Notes: generated from the letters alone by a model not told the origin. Shown: positions 45,105-55,021, counted from the stretch's first letter. The stretch: 64,000 nt of DNA from Litoribrevibacter euphylliae (GCF_042646085.1 NZ_JBHRSZ010000007.1:248001-312000), one strand, 5' to 3'. Made by a program: numbers and translations.

Positions 45105-46781
45105 ATGGATTTTCAAAGAGTCGTATTGGTTCTAGGTTTGGCTATCGTCTCATACCTACTGGTTCTGCAGTGGAATGAAGACTATGGACAACCTGCTCAA
45201 ACCCAACAAGTTTCATCGGCTGCTGTCGTTGCGGATAGCTCAACGGCGTTACCAGCAGAAGATACGGTTGTTGAAAACAGCAGTGATGTTCCTACCGTAA
45301 TCGAAGAACCTGAAGTTGCACCGCAAGCCGCACAAGCTACCAAAGAAAACACCAGCCGTGTAATTCGTGTGGTGACTGATACTCAGGAAATACTGATTGA
45401 TACTTTGGGTGGCGACATCATTGAAGTTCAACTGCCTCTCTATCCGGTATCACTTGAACAAAAAGACACGCCATTCCGTCTACTTGAACAAACCGCTGCG
45501 CGTACCTACACCGCACAATCGGGTTTAATCGGCAAAGATGGGCCAGACAAATCCTCTAAAACCCGTCCGGTGTATCAAACCTCAGCAAGCGAATATCGTT
45601 TGGACGAAGGCCAAGATAAGTTAAGCGTTGATTTAAGCTACACCAAAGACAACATCACCATCACTAAGCGCTACATCTTCACCCGTGGCGATTATCTGGT
45701 TCAGGTTGAACACATCGTAAATAACCAAACGGACAAAGATTGGAATGCAAATGTCTTTGCCCAGTTAAAGCGTGATAAAAGCGCAGATCCAAGCCAAGGA
45801 ACTGCAATGGGCATGCAAGCCTACCTTGGTGCTGCCTTGTACATGCCAGATCAGCCATACACTAAAATTGATTTCGATGACATGGACGAGAGCAAGTTCA
45901 GCGAAGAGATCAAAGGTGGATGGTTAGGTATGCTTCAGCACTACTTCGTCAGTGCTTGGATACCAGTATCTAAAGAAGAATATACCTATCAGACTCGCGT
46001 TTTGAAAAACCAAGGTCTGTACATCATCGGTATGACAGGAAAGCGTTTTACCGTTGAGCCTGGCACCACTGAAACGGTTGGCCTTCAATTTTTTGCGGGT
46101 CCTAAAATTCAGGATCGCTTAGGTGAAATTTCAGAAGGCCTAGAATTAACCGTGGATTACGGCTGGTTGTGGTTTGTAGCTCAACCTCTGTTCTGGTTAT
46201 TGGATATGTTCCACAACCTCGTACAAAACTGGGGTCTGGCCATCATTCTAGTAACTATCGTGATCAAAGCCGTCTTCTTCCCGCTATCAGCAGCCTCTTA
46301 CCGTTCAATGGCCAACATGCGTCGTGTGGCACCTAAACTGCAAGAGCTGAAAGAACGTTATGGCGATGATCGTCAGAAGATGTCTCAAGAAATGATGTCT
46401 CTGTATCAGAAAGAAAAGATCAACCCGCTCGGTGGCTGTCTGCCTATCTTGGTACAAATGCCGGTGTTCATCGCCTTGTACTGGGTACTGCTTGAAAGTG
46501 TTGAGATTCGCCAAGCTCCATTTATGTTGTGGATTGTGGATCTGTCGGTGAAAGATCCGTTCTTCATTCTTCCTATTTTGATGGGTGTGACTATGTTCAT
46601 TCAAACGTCATTGAACCCAACACCGCCAGACCCAACTCAGGCGAAAGTAATGAAGATGATGCCAATCATGTTCACCTTCTTCTTCATGTTCTTCCCGGCT
46701 GGTTTGGTACTTTACTGGTTGGTGAACAACATCTTGTCGATTGCCCAACAGTGGTACATCAACAAACAAATTGCCGGTTAA
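45105..46781 (+). CDS. yidC: Membrane protein insertase YidC
   Basis: YidC inserts proteins into the inner membrane, alone or with SecYEG. The 558-aa protein has an N-terminal anchor (FQRVVLVLGLAIVSYLLVLQW), a large periplasmic domain (about residues 50-340) and the conserved 60-kDa insertase core, with the positively charged loop NMRRVAPKLQELKERYGDDRQKM and GGCLPILVQMPVFIALYWVL. The ATG at 45105 fits the family N-terminus better than a TTG at 45093. A terminator follows, as mnmE begins about 200 bases later. Confidence 0.97.
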   Translation: MDFQRVVLVLGLAIVSYLLVLQWNEDYGQPAQTQQVSSAAVVADSSTALPAEDTVVENSSDVPTVIEEPEVAPQAAQATKENTSRVIRVVTDTQEILIDTLGGDIIEVQLPLYPVSLEQKDTPFRLLEQTAARTYTAQSGLIGKDGPDKSSKTRPVYQTSASEYRLDEGQDKLSVDLSYTKDNITITKRYIFTRGDYLVQVEHIVNNQTDKDWNANVFAQLKRDKSADPSQGTAMGMQAYLGAALYMPDQPYTKIDFDDMDESKFSEEIKGGWLGMLQHYFVSAWIPVSKEEYTYQTRVLKNQGLYIIGMTGKRFTVEPGTTETVGLQFFAGPKIQDRLGEISEGLELTVDYGWLWFVAQPLFWLLDMFHNLVQNWGLAIILVTIVIKAVFFPLSAASYRSMANMRRVAPKLQELKERYGDDRQKMSQEMMSLYQKEKINPLGGCLPILVQMPVFIALYWVLLESVEIRQAPFMLWIVDLSVKDPFFILPILMGVTMFIQTSLNPTPPDPTQAKVMKMMPIMFTFFFMFFPAGLVLYWLVNNILSIAQQWYINKQIAG

Positions 46782-46803
46782 TCATTAGATCGGCAGTATA
46801 GAG

Positions 46804-46830
46804 AGGCTCCTTCGGGAGCCTTTCTTGTTT
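46804..46830 (+). terminator. Terminator after yidC
   Basis: A seven-base stem AGGCTCC / GGAGCCT with a TTCG tetraloop is followed by TTCTTGTTT. It ends the rpmH-rnpA-yidC transcript. Confidence 0.85.
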
Positions 46831-46981
46831 CTAGAGAACCTCTCCAAAGCGTATGGGTTTATAGCAGCTTCAAACCATTGACTGCATGGATGCTGTTATT
46901 TGAGCGTCCAGGGATGTATTACAGCCTGTTTGAAACGCTATAATCCATTATTCTCATTGAACCAAAAAGCCGTATTGACCC

Positions 46982-48355
46982 ATGTCTAAACTTTACACTG
47001 AAGATACCATTGCTGCACAAGCCACTGCTCCCGGTCGCGGAGGCGTCGGCATCATCCGTATTTCCGGCCCCAAAGCCAAAGCTCTTTCAGAACAGCTCAC
47101 ACAGAAAAGCCTGAAACCAAGATATGCGCATTACGGCCCGTTTTATGATCTTAACGGAGCTCAAATAGACGAAGGCATTGCCTTATTCTTTCCGGGGCCC
47201 AACTCTTTTACTGGTGAAGACGTACTTGAACTGCAAGGCCATGGCGGGCCTGTCATTCTGGATATGCTACTTTCCACCATTGTTGCTGCCGGTGTTCGCA
47301 TGGCCAACCCGGGCGAGTTTTCGGAACGCGCCTTTCTTAATGACAAAATGGATCTTACCCAGGCTGAAGCCATTGCTGACCTGATCGATTCCGCATCGGA
47401 ACAAGCGGCCAAATGTGCACTGCGTTCACTGCAAGGGGAGTTCTCAAAACGTGTTAATGCCTTAGTGGAATCTCTGATTCAATTACGTATCTACGTGGAA
47501 GCCGCCATTGATTTTCCCGAAGAAGAAATCGATTTTCTTGCCGATGGAAAAGTGGAGGGGGATCTTAGAAACATTCAACAAGATCTGTTTAACGTACAAG
47601 CAGAAGCTAACCAAGGCGCATTGATGCGCGAAGGTATGACGGTAGTGATTGCCGGACGCCCCAATGCCGGTAAGTCGTCATTGCTGAATGCGTTATCCGG
47701 TAAAGACAGCGCCATTGTCACCGCCATTGCCGGCACCACTCGCGACGTTTTAAGGGAACATATCCACATCGACGGCATGCCTCTACATATCATAGATACC
47801 GCCGGTCTGCGCGAAAGCCCGGATGAAGTAGAGCAAATTGGCATTCAACGCGCATGGCAAGAAATTGAAAAAGCAGATCGCATCTTGCTGATGGTCGACA
47901 GTACCGAAACTGAATCCGATGACCCAGAACAGATTTGGCCAGAACTGGTTCATCAATTACCAACGCGCATTCCCATCACCATCATTCGAAATAAGATCGA
48001 TCAGTCGGGAGAGTCCTCCGATCTAAAGGAAAACGACCAGCAACAAACCGTAATTCGTCTATCAGCCAAACAACAACAAGGCATTGATCTGCTGAAAGAT
48101 CACCTGAAACAAAGCATGGGCTTCCAAAGCACCACCGAAGGCGGCTTTATTGCTCGTCGCAGACATTTGGATGCATTAGATCGAGCGGCAGCCTCTATTG
48201 AGAAAGGGCTAGATCAACTGGTGATGATGGGAGCGGGGGAATTACTCGCGGAAGACCTCAAAGATGCACAAAATCACTTATCCGAAATTACCGGTGAATT
48301 CACCCCCGATGACCTGTTAGGTCGCATTTTCAGTAGCTTCTGTATCGGTAAATAA
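46982..48355 (+). CDS. mnmE: tRNA modification GTPase MnmE
   Basis: MnmE works with MnmG to place the (carboxy)methylaminomethyl group on U34 of certain tRNAs. The 457-aa protein has the N-terminal tetrahydrofolate-binding domain (TIAAQATAPGRGGVGIIRISG), the G domain (GRPNAGKSSLLN, TTRD, DTAGLRE, RNKID) and the C-terminal FCIGK with the catalytic Cys. A TATAAT at 46939-46944 may be part of its promoter. Its partner mnmG lies on the other side of the proposed origin. Confidence 0.98.
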   Translation: MSKLYTEDTIAAQATAPGRGGVGIIRISGPKAKALSEQLTQKSLKPRYAHYGPFYDLNGAQIDEGIALFFPGPNSFTGEDVLELQGHGGPVILDMLLSTIVAAGVRMANPGEFSERAFLNDKMDLTQAEAIADLIDSASEQAAKCALRSLQGEFSKRVNALVESLIQLRIYVEAAIDFPEEEIDFLADGKVEGDLRNIQQDLFNVQAEANQGALMREGMTVVIAGRPNAGKSSLLNALSGKDSAIVTAIAGTTRDVLREHIHIDGMPLHIIDTAGLRESPDEVEQIGIQRAWQEIEKADRILLMVDSTETESDDPEQIWPELVHQLPTRIPITIIRNKIDQSGESSDLKENDQQQTVIRLSAKQQQGIDLLKDHLKQSMGFQSTTEGGFIARRRHLDALDRAAASIEKGLDQLVMMGAGELLAEDLKDAQNHLSEITGEFTPDDLLGRIFSSFCIGK

Positions 48356-48834
48356 CGTTCAAACCTTCCTTTTTCTTCAATATTTTGGGCAGTCGGCTGT
48401 AACTCAATGAACAACGCCGTATTGCCCATCCGCTTGCTCTACAACAACCCCATATTACAAAAAGCAGTTATTCATAGTTTTATCCACATTTTTTATTTCA
48501 GCTATTCATCAATAAATTCAGTCGATTACAGCGATTTTTTAAAGTTCTATAAGCTATACATTGAATTTTATTCACAGGTAAAAACCAAATAACAACAAAA
48601 TCCCCTAATGTGGAAAAGACTTTCACAATACCCGGTAAAAGTTACTCACAACCCCCCGGATGAAATGTGGAAAACATGACAATGTGCATAACATAGGAGT
48701 TATTCATCTCGCTATACATAGCTTCTGCACGGCTTATGATGAGCTTATGTAACGACTTATAACTTCAAAAAACACATACAAAACAATAAACTAAGATACT
48801 TATCAACAGAAATTCGGTACTCAATAAATAACAA

Positions 48835-48925
48835 AGATCTACTAAAAACAAATAAATATAAAACACTTATATATAAGAGAAGATATAAAGGTATTTAAAT
48901 TCTAAAAAGAACATTCAAATAAAAT
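48835..48925. promoter_or_regulatory. A+T-rich candidate DNA unwinding element
   Basis: The stretch is almost pure A and T with runs such as AAATATAAAACACTTATATA and TATTTAAATT. It adjoins the DnaA-box cluster and the mnmG promoter, as unwinding regions usually do. Confidence 0.55.
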
Positions 48926-48953
48926 TGGTCATTTATTAACCTTGCTATATAAT
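48925..48953 (+). promoter_or_regulatory. Promoter of the mnmG operon
   Basis: A -35 element TTGGTC (48925-48930) and a perfect -10 TATAAT (48948-48953) are separated by 17 bases. This is about 70 bases before the mnmG start and inside the proposed origin region. In other bacteria transcription of mnmG close to oriC influences initiation. Confidence 0.72.
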
Positions 48954-49026
48954 GCGCCATCTTTTCAAATCTTAACCGACTAATACAGTTGGTCTTTATC
49001 ACCTAAGAGTTTCCGAGGTAACACGA

Positions 49027-50916
49027 GTGGATTTCCCAGAACGTTTTGATGTCATTGTCGTCGGTGGTGGTCATGCAGGAACTGAAGCTGCATTAGCTGC
49101 AGCTCGTATGGGCAGTAACACCTTATTGTTGACGCATAATGTAGAAACCCTGGGACAAATGTCATGTAACCCAGCCATTGGCGGTATCGGTAAAAGTCAT
49201 CTAGTCAAAGAAGTGGATGCACTGGGTGGTGCCATGGCAACGGCAACGGATTTGGGAGGAATTCAATTCCGAGTACTAAATTCCCGTAAAGGCCCTGCAG
49301 TACGTGCCACTCGTGCGCAAGCAGATCGTCAGCTCTACAAAGCGGCCATTCGTTCCATTCTTGAAAACCAAGAAAACTTGCAGATCTTTCAGCAATCCGC
49401 CGATGATTTGATAGTGAATGGCAACACCGTTGAAGGTGTCGTAACCAATATGGGCGTGAAGTTCAGAGCCCCTTCTGTGGTATTAACCACAGGAACCTTT
49501 CTGGGCGGTGTGATTCATATTGGTTTGGATAATCATCCTGGCGGACGTGCCGGTGATGCCCCTTCCATTGCGTTAGCAAAACGCTTGCGCGAGCTGCCTT
49601 TCCGAGTTGATCGTCTTAAAACCGGAACACCTGCACGTATTGATCGCAGAACCGTTGATTTCAGTGTGATGACGGAACAATGGGGTGATACGCCAACTCC
49701 AGTGATGTCGTATCTAGGATCTCGTGAGCAACATCCGCAACAAATCTGTTGTTACAGTACTTACACCAATGAAAAAACCCACGACATTATTCGTGGTGGT
49801 TTAGATCGTTCTCCTATGTACGCCGGGGTGATTGAAGGGGTTGGTCCTCGTTATTGCCCGTCCATTGAAGATAAAGTGATGCGGTTTGCGGATCGCGATC
49901 AACATCAGGTGTTTGTGGAACCCGAAGGTTTAACCACCAATGAGTTGTATCCCAACGGTATTTCCACCAGTTTGCCGTTTGATGTTCAGATCGAGTTGAT
50001 TCATTCCATTAAAGGGTTTGAAAATGCACACATTGTGCGTCCTGGCTATGCCATCGAGTACGATTATTTCAATCCTCAAGACCTAACGTCTTCGTTGGAA
50101 ACCAAACATATCCATGGTTTGTTCTTTGCCGGGCAGATCAATGGTACCACTGGTTACGAAGAAGCTGCGGCACAAGGGCTGTTAGCTGGTGCGAATGCAT
50201 CACTTCGGGCACAACAGAAAGAAGCTTGGAGTCCTCGTCGTGATCAGGCGTATATCGGTGTGTTGGTTGATGACTTAATTACCTTGGGCACTAAAGAACC
50301 GTATCGCATGTTCACCAGCCGTGCGGAATATCGCTTGGTATTACGTGAAGACAATGCCGATCTGCGTTTGACTGAAGAAGGTCGTAAACTTGGCTTGGTG
50401 GATGATCACCGTTGGGCGGTGTTCTGTGAAAAACGTGAAAACATTGAAAAAGAAAATCAACGTTTGGCGTCTACTTGGGTATTGCCTGACACGCCCGAAG
50501 CGGAACGGATTAATCCAAAGCTTAAGAATCCATTGTCTCGAGAGTATTCTTTACTCGATTTAGTGAAACGTCCTGAAGTTGGCTATGACGACGCCGCTTG
50601 TTTGAAAGGTGAGCCGGTAACGCAGGATCCTCAAGTGGCAGAACAGGTGGAAATTCAGATTAAATACGAAGGCTACATTGCTCGTCAGCAAGAAGAAATT
50701 GAACGTCTTCGTAAAAATGAAAACACCAAGTTACCAGAAGACTTTGATTATGAAGGTATTTCTGGTCTATCTAATGAAATTAAGGCCAAGCTGCAACAGC
50801 TTCGTCCTGAGACATTGGCTCAGGCATCGCGGATTTCCGGTGTCACTCCGGCAGCAATTTCGTTGTTACTTGTGTATTTGAAAAAACGCGCGTTAGTTGA
50901 AAAGCAAAGTGCGTAA
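49027..50916 (+). CDS. mnmG: tRNA uridine 5-carboxymethylaminomethyl modification enzyme MnmG
   Basis: MnmG is the FAD-dependent partner of MnmE in the modification of U34 in tRNA. The 629-aa protein starts with GTG and has the FAD motif VVGGGHAGTEAA (residues 10-21), the GQMSCNPAIGGIGKSHLVKEVDALGG block and the TGTFLGGVIHIG block, with a C-terminal helical domain for MnmE contact. A GAGG lies upstream of the GTG. It heads the mnmG-rsmG-parA-parB group and runs away from the origin. Confidence 0.98.
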   Translation: MDFPERFDVIVVGGGHAGTEAALAAARMGSNTLLLTHNVETLGQMSCNPAIGGIGKSHLVKEVDALGGAMATATDLGGIQFRVLNSRKGPAVRATRAQADRQLYKAAIRSILENQENLQIFQQSADDLIVNGNTVEGVVTNMGVKFRAPSVVLTTGTFLGGVIHIGLDNHPGGRAGDAPSIALAKRLRELPFRVDRLKTGTPARIDRRTVDFSVMTEQWGDTPTPVMSYLGSREQHPQQICCYSTYTNEKTHDIIRGGLDRSPMYAGVIEGVGPRYCPSIEDKVMRFADRDQHQVFVEPEGLTTNELYPNGISTSLPFDVQIELIHSIKGFENAHIVRPGYAIEYDYFNPQDLTSSLETKHIHGLFFAGQINGTTGYEEAAAQGLLAGANASLRAQQKEAWSPRRDQAYIGVLVDDLITLGTKEPYRMFTSRAEYRLVLREDNADLRLTEEGRKLGLVDDHRWAVFCEKRENIEKENQRLASTWVLPDTPEAERINPKLKNPLSREYSLLDLVKRPEVGYDDAACLKGEPVTQDPQVAEQVEIQIKYEGYIARQQEEIERLRKNENTKLPEDFDYEGISGLSNEIKAKLQQLRPETLAQASRISGVTPAAISLLLVYLKKRALVEKQSA

Positions 50917-50945
50917 GTGAATTTCTAAGCTCTGGAATAAAATTA

Positions 50946-51590
50946 ATGGAAGCGCAATTATTGCAAACCTTGAAGCGTGGCATTGACACGTTGGCTTTGG
51001 ATTTAACTGACACACAGGTAACCAAGTTAGCGGATTACATTGATCTTTTGGTGAAATGGAACAAAGCCTATAATCTAACGGCGATTCGTGACCCGGAAGA
51101 AATGGTGGTTAAGCACCTTTTGGACAGCTTGGCGATCATTCCGCACATCGATCAAAGTCCATTATTGGATGTTGGTACCGGTCCGGGTTTACCCGGTATT
51201 CCGTTGGCAATTACGCGTCCAGAGCTGGACATTACTTTGTTAGACAGTAATGGTAAAAAGACCCGTTTTTTAACTCAGGCGAAAGTGAGTTTAGGGTTGG
51301 ATAATGTCACTGTCATCCATGGGCGAGTGGAGCAGGCGGTCGCTGATCAGAAAACGGATAAAAGATTTCAGGTCGTCACTTCAAGAGCCTTTGCATCCTT
51401 ATCAGATATGGTTACACTGGCTCGTGAAACGCTTGCCGAAGACGGCCGTTTTGTCGCAATGAAGGGCGTTGTCCCAGAAGACGAGATGGCTGAGCTGCCA
51501 GAATGGGCTAAAGTGGAGCAGATCATTCCACTGGCTGTGCCTAATTTACAGGCTGAGCGTCACTTAATCGTTCTCTCTGATCAGAAATAA
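50946..51590 (+). CDS. rsmG: 16S rRNA (guanine-527 N7)-methyltransferase
   Basis: RsmG methylates G527 in 16S rRNA. The 214-aa protein has YIDLLVKWNKAYNLTAIRDPEEMVVKHLLDSLA and the SAM motif LLDVGTGPGLPGIPLAI, with a C-terminal Rossmann region (RFQVVTSRAFASL). It follows mnmG by 29 bases, the standard order in Gammaproteobacteria. Confidence 0.97.
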   Translation: MEAQLLQTLKRGIDTLALDLTDTQVTKLADYIDLLVKWNKAYNLTAIRDPEEMVVKHLLDSLAIIPHIDQSPLLDVGTGPGLPGIPLAITRPELDITLLDSNGKKTRFLTQAKVSLGLDNVTVIHGRVEQAVADQKTDKRFQVVTSRAFASLSDMVTLARETLAEDGRFVAMKGVVPEDEMAELPEWAKVEQIIPLAVPNLQAERHLIVLSDQK

Positions 51591-51726
51591 TCATTAGCTT
51601 GAGTTCTTATCCATAAGTTCAATGACGTTTGTGATTGGCATGGAGCATGCTGTTCTTAAAGGAAATTGTTCTTAACTGACTCTCGTCTACTTGGACCGAA
51701 TAAGAACCCATTTAAGGAATCTGACT

Positions 51727-52518
51727 GTGGCTAAAATCATTGCGGTAACCAACCAAAAAGGCGGCGTGGGTAAAACCACGACATGTGTCAATCTGGGAGC
51801 TTCGCTGACCGCGACCAAACGTAAAGTGCTGGTTATCGATTTGGACCCACAGGGTAATGCCACCATGGGCAGTGGTGTCGATAAGCACGATTTGGAATTA
51901 TCTGTATATGATTTGTTGGTGGGCAATGCACATATTTATGACATCATCAAAAAGCAAACGCCTGCAGGTTATGATCTGATTCCGGCCAACGGTGATTTAA
52001 CGGCCGCCGAAGTTGAGCTACTGGAAACGGATTTTAAAGAACTGAGATTACGAAATACCTTGAATGATGTGCGTGAACTGTACGATTACATCATCATTGA
52101 TTGCCCACCATCGTTGAACATGCTGACGGTGAATGCATTGACTGCAGCCAGTGGTGTGGTGATTCCGATGCAATGCGAATACTATGCGTTGGAAGGATTA
52201 AGTGCCTTGATGAGTACCATTCAACAGATCTCTGAGCGAGTTAATCCCGCTTTGAAAGTCGAAGGGATTATTCGCACCATGTTTGATCCAAGAAGCAGTT
52301 TGACCAATGATGTGTCGGATCAATTGACTGAATACTTTGGTGATAAAGTCTATACCACGGTTATTCCTAGAAACGTGCGTCTGGCTGAGGCGCCAAGCCA
52401 TGGTTTGCCCGTTATTATGTACGATAAAAACTCTAAAGGCGCTAAATCCTACTTGGCGTTAGCGGGCGAAGTGAATCGAAAAACGAAAGAAGAAAGAGAC
52501 GCCTTGGTGCCGGCGTAA
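51727..52518 (+). CDS. parA: Chromosome partitioning ATPase ParA (Soj)
   Basis: ParA is a deviant Walker ATPase that moves ParB-bound origin regions. The 263-aa protein has the deviant Walker A KGGVGKTT (near residue 10), the switch block VIDLDPQGNATMG and IIIDCPPSLNMLTVNAL. The GTG at 51727 has an AAGGA eight bases upstream and fits the family; an in-frame start at 51691 would add 12 residues. It is followed by parB. Confidence 0.96.
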   Translation: MAKIIAVTNQKGGVGKTTTCVNLGASLTATKRKVLVIDLDPQGNATMGSGVDKHDLELSVYDLLVGNAHIYDIIKKQTPAGYDLIPANGDLTAAEVELLETDFKELRLRNTLNDVRELYDYIIIDCPPSLNMLTVNALTAASGVVIPMQCEYYALEGLSALMSTIQQISERVNPALKVEGIIRTMFDPRSSLTNDVSDQLTEYFGDKVYTTVIPRNVRLAEAPSHGLPVIMYDKNSKGAKSYLALAGEVNRKTKEERDALVPA

Positions 52519-52574
52519 TATTTATTCGTCTTATTTGTACCAAGGATTGCACAACAAAGGTGAAAGTAGAGGCA

Positions 52575-53462
52575 ATGACAACGAAAAAACGAGGATTAGG
52601 GCGTGGTTTGGACGCTTTGCTGGGCGCTACTGGCAATGTAAAAGCTGACACCAAAGATACTGCCAAGAGTGCTTTGTCTCAGGATGGTGCCTTAACTCAT
52701 GTTCCAGTGGAATTTATCCAGCGAGGCAAATATCAACCTCGCATGGATATTGATCCGGCCTCTTTAGAAGAACTGTCTGCATCGATTAAAGCCCAAGGTG
52801 TTATGCAGCCCATCGTTATTCGTCCGATTAAAGCTAATCACTATGAGATCATTGCGGGTGAGCGTCGTTGGCGCGCTGCGCAAATGGCTGGCTTGGATAA
52901 AGTTCCGGCCATTGTTCGTGAAGTAGCGGATGAAGCCGCTATCGCTATGGCGTTGATCGAAAACATTCAACGTGAAGATCTTAATCCTATTGAAGAAGCC
53001 CGTGCTTTATCTCGTTTGCAGGAAGAGTTTGAGTTAACGCAGCAAGAGGTGGCAGAAGCCGTTGGTAAGTCTCGTACTGCAGTAACTAACTTACTTCGTC
53101 TAATGAATCTAGAGGAAGAGGTGAAAACCTTACTGGAACGTGGTGATCTCGATATGGGTCATGCGCGTGCATTATTGTCGTTAGAAGCCCAACTACAAAC
53201 TGAAGTGGCTCGTAAAGTGGTTGCGGACAGTCTGACTGTTCGTCAAACCGAAGCTTTGGTGAAGAAAATTCTAAGCGGTGAAGAAACCAAACCGTCTCCG
53301 TCCAAAACGGTTGATCCGGATATTATGCGTTTGGAAGAAAACTTAGCTAAGCGTTTAGGGTCTCCGGTTAAAATCAATCATGGGAATAAGGGTAAAGGTA
53401 AATTGACCATCAGTTACTCAAGTTTGGATGAGTTAGATGGTATTTTGAGCCACTTAAAGTAA
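52575..53462 (+). CDS. parB: Chromosome partitioning protein ParB (Spo0J)
   Basis: ParB binds parS, spreads along DNA as a CTP-dependent clamp and is acted on by ParA. The 295-aa protein has the N-terminal ParA-contact motif RGLGRGLDALLG, the CTP-binding region (EIIAGERRWRAAQMAGL, ENIQREDLNPIEEA), the helix-turn-helix (LTQQEVAEAVGKSRTAVTNLLRL) and a C-terminal dimer domain. I chose the ATG at 52575; a GTG at 52560 is in frame. Its binding sites are the two perfect parS sites in recF. Confidence 0.96.
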   Translation: MTTKKRGLGRGLDALLGATGNVKADTKDTAKSALSQDGALTHVPVEFIQRGKYQPRMDIDPASLEELSASIKAQGVMQPIVIRPIKANHYEIIAGERRWRAAQMAGLDKVPAIVREVADEAAIAMALIENIQREDLNPIEEARALSRLQEEFELTQQEVAEAVGKSRTAVTNLLRLMNLEEEVKTLLERGDLDMGHARALLSLEAQLQTEVARKVVADSLTVRQTEALVKKILSGEETKPSPSKTVDPDIMRLEENLAKRLGSPVKINHGNKGKGKLTISYSSLDELDGILSHLK

Positions 53463-53514
53463 CCAAATCACGATTCCCAACGCTAAATATTTCCTTTCTT
53501 TTCTTGAATATAGT

Positions 53515-53536
53515 GGAGTAAATGACCGCTTACTCC
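53515..53536 (+). terminator. Weak hairpin after parB
   Basis: The arms GGAGTAA / TTACTCC with an 8-base loop lie 53 bases after parB, but the T tract is poor. It may reduce read-through into the atp operon. Confidence 0.35.
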
Positions 53537-53719
53537 CTATATCTTGTGTTTGTTTAGAATTTAAACAGAATTCTGCTACATTTTTTCCCACAATTGTTGA
53601 ACCTGCATAGCAATATCAATATACTTTGCGAACCCAAAATCAGGGGTACTGGAATCGGTCGCCTGTTTTCGTGTTTTTGAGTCGAGAAATCGAGTGGATT
53701 GGTAGGGAATTTTTGTTGT

Positions 53720-54094
53720 ATGCAGTCAACCATACCTACCCCTAAAGTGCTTCGAATTATCCTCGCTCAATGTGTTGTAACCTGCTTGATGGCAGGTTTA
53801 TTTTTGGTTTTTAAACACGAAAATGCAGCCTTATCGGCATTATTTGGCGGCATGATATATACGATTCCCAATGCGTATTTTGTAAGAAAGGCCTGGCAGT
53901 ATACCGGTGCGAGTCAAACCGCTCATGCAGTCAGGTCTTTTTACAAAGGTGAAACATGGAAGATGGTATTATCTGCTTCGCTGTTTGGCTTGCTGTTTAA
54001 AAGTTATCCTCAAGCCGACTTGATAGCCGTGTTTATGACCTTTGTGGCAGCCATGATGTGTAACATTATGGCGCCTTTATATGTAAAGTTTTGA
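53720..54094 (+). CDS. atpI: ATP synthase protein I
   Basis: AtpI is a small membrane protein (124 aa, four hydrophobic segments) that helps assemble the c-ring of the F1Fo ATP synthase and is not essential. The sequence AALSALFGGMIYTIPNAYFVRKAW is typical. The ATG at 53720 is preceded by AGGGAA; a TTG at 53699 is in frame. It heads the atp operon and follows parB by about 257 bases. Confidence 0.9.
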   Translation: MQSTIPTPKVLRIILAQCVVTCLMAGLFLVFKHENAALSALFGGMIYTIPNAYFVRKAWQYTGASQTAHAVRSFYKGETWKMVLSASLFGLLFKSYPQADLIAVFMTFVAAMMCNIMAPLYVKF

Positions 54095-54127
54095 TAACTA
54101 CTAACCTTTAGGACGTTGAGAGAAACT

Positions 54128-54970
54128 ATGGCCGGAGACGCATTAACCTCTACCGAGTATATCCGACACCACTTGCAAAACCTGACCTATGGTCAAAAAG
54201 CAGATGGTACTTGGGGCTTTGCTCACACTGCTCAAGAAGCTTCCGAAATGGGCTTTTGGGCGATCCATGTAGATTCCATGTTCTGGACTCTAACATTGGG
54301 TGTACTTTTCCTTTTCTTATTCCGTAGCGTTGCAAAGAAGGCTGAAACTGGTGTTCCTACCGGCTTCCAGAACTTTGCGGAAATGATCCTTGAGTTCATT
54401 GACGATACGGTAAAAGGTTCATTCCATGGTCGTAACCCGTTGATCGCTCCGTTGTCATTGACGATCTTCACTTGGGTATTCCTGATGAACCTGATGGACC
54501 TTATTCCTGTAGATTGGATTCCACACGTAAGCACGATGTTGGGTATCCACTTTATGAAGGTTGTACCTACCACTGACCCGAACATTACGTTGGGCATGGC
54601 GTTGGGTATCTTCGCTCTGATTATCTACTACAGCATCAAAATCAAAGGGATTGGCGGTTTCTCTAAAGAGCTTGGCCTACACCCATTCAATCACCCAGCT
54701 ATGATTCCATTCAACTTGGTGCTTGAGCTTGTAAACCTAATTGCAAAACCTATTTCTCTTGGCCTACGTCTGTTCGGAAACATGTACGCCGGTGAAATGA
54801 TTTTCATCTTGATTGCACTTCTATACAGCGCCGGTTGGGCTCTGGGTGCACTAGGTGGTGTATTGCAATTGGGATGGGCAATTTTCCATATTCTGGTCAT
54901 CACGCTTCAGGCTTACATCTTCATGGTTCTTACCGTGGTGTACTTAAGCCAGGCGCATGAAGACCATTAA
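54128..54970 (+). CDS. atpB: ATP synthase Fo subunit a
   Basis: Subunit a forms the proton half-channels next to the c-ring. The 280-aa membrane protein has the essential Arg in GLRLFGNMYAGEMIF and the C-terminal helix LQAYIFMVLTVVYLSQAHE. I chose the ATG at 54128; an upstream TTG at 54116 is in frame. It begins the structural part of the operon, 33 bases after atpI. Confidence 0.97.
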   Translation: MAGDALTSTEYIRHHLQNLTYGQKADGTWGFAHTAQEASEMGFWAIHVDSMFWTLTLGVLFLFLFRSVAKKAETGVPTGFQNFAEMILEFIDDTVKGSFHGRNPLIAPLSLTIFTWVFLMNLMDLIPVDWIPHVSTMLGIHFMKVVPTTDPNITLGMALGIFALIIYYSIKIKGIGGFSKELGLHPFNHPAMIPFNLVLELVNLIAKPISLGLRLFGNMYAGEMIFILIALLYSAGWALGALGGVLQLGWAIFHILVITLQAYIFMVLTVVYLSQAHEDH

Positions 54971-55021
54971 TTAAAAACCTTAAACTTTAACTTAACTAAC
55001 CTTTAAATTTAGGAGAAGAAA

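Larger units (their letters stand above)
48356..49026. other. oriC: Probable chromosomal replication origin (oriC)
   Basis: This 671-base gap between mnmE and mnmG has no gene. It has three perfect DnaA boxes: TTATCCACA at 48480-48488, TTATTCACA at 48568-48576 and TGTGCATAA (minus strand) at 48683-48691. At least five one-mismatch boxes lie at 48468, 48609, 48642, 48666 and 48800. A strongly A+T-rich stretch follows (about 48835-48925), suitable as a DNA unwinding element. The + strand gene sequences seem to change from A/C-rich to G/T-rich across this gap, as expected for an origin, but I judged this only by eye. dnaA itself is about 11.5 kb to the left. Confidence 0.75.

Noticed and set aside
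48407..48592. 61-codon + strand frame in the mnmE-mnmG gap
   Set aside because: It runs through DnaA boxes, has no ribosome binding site and has low-complexity A+T-rich content; better explained as origin DNA.
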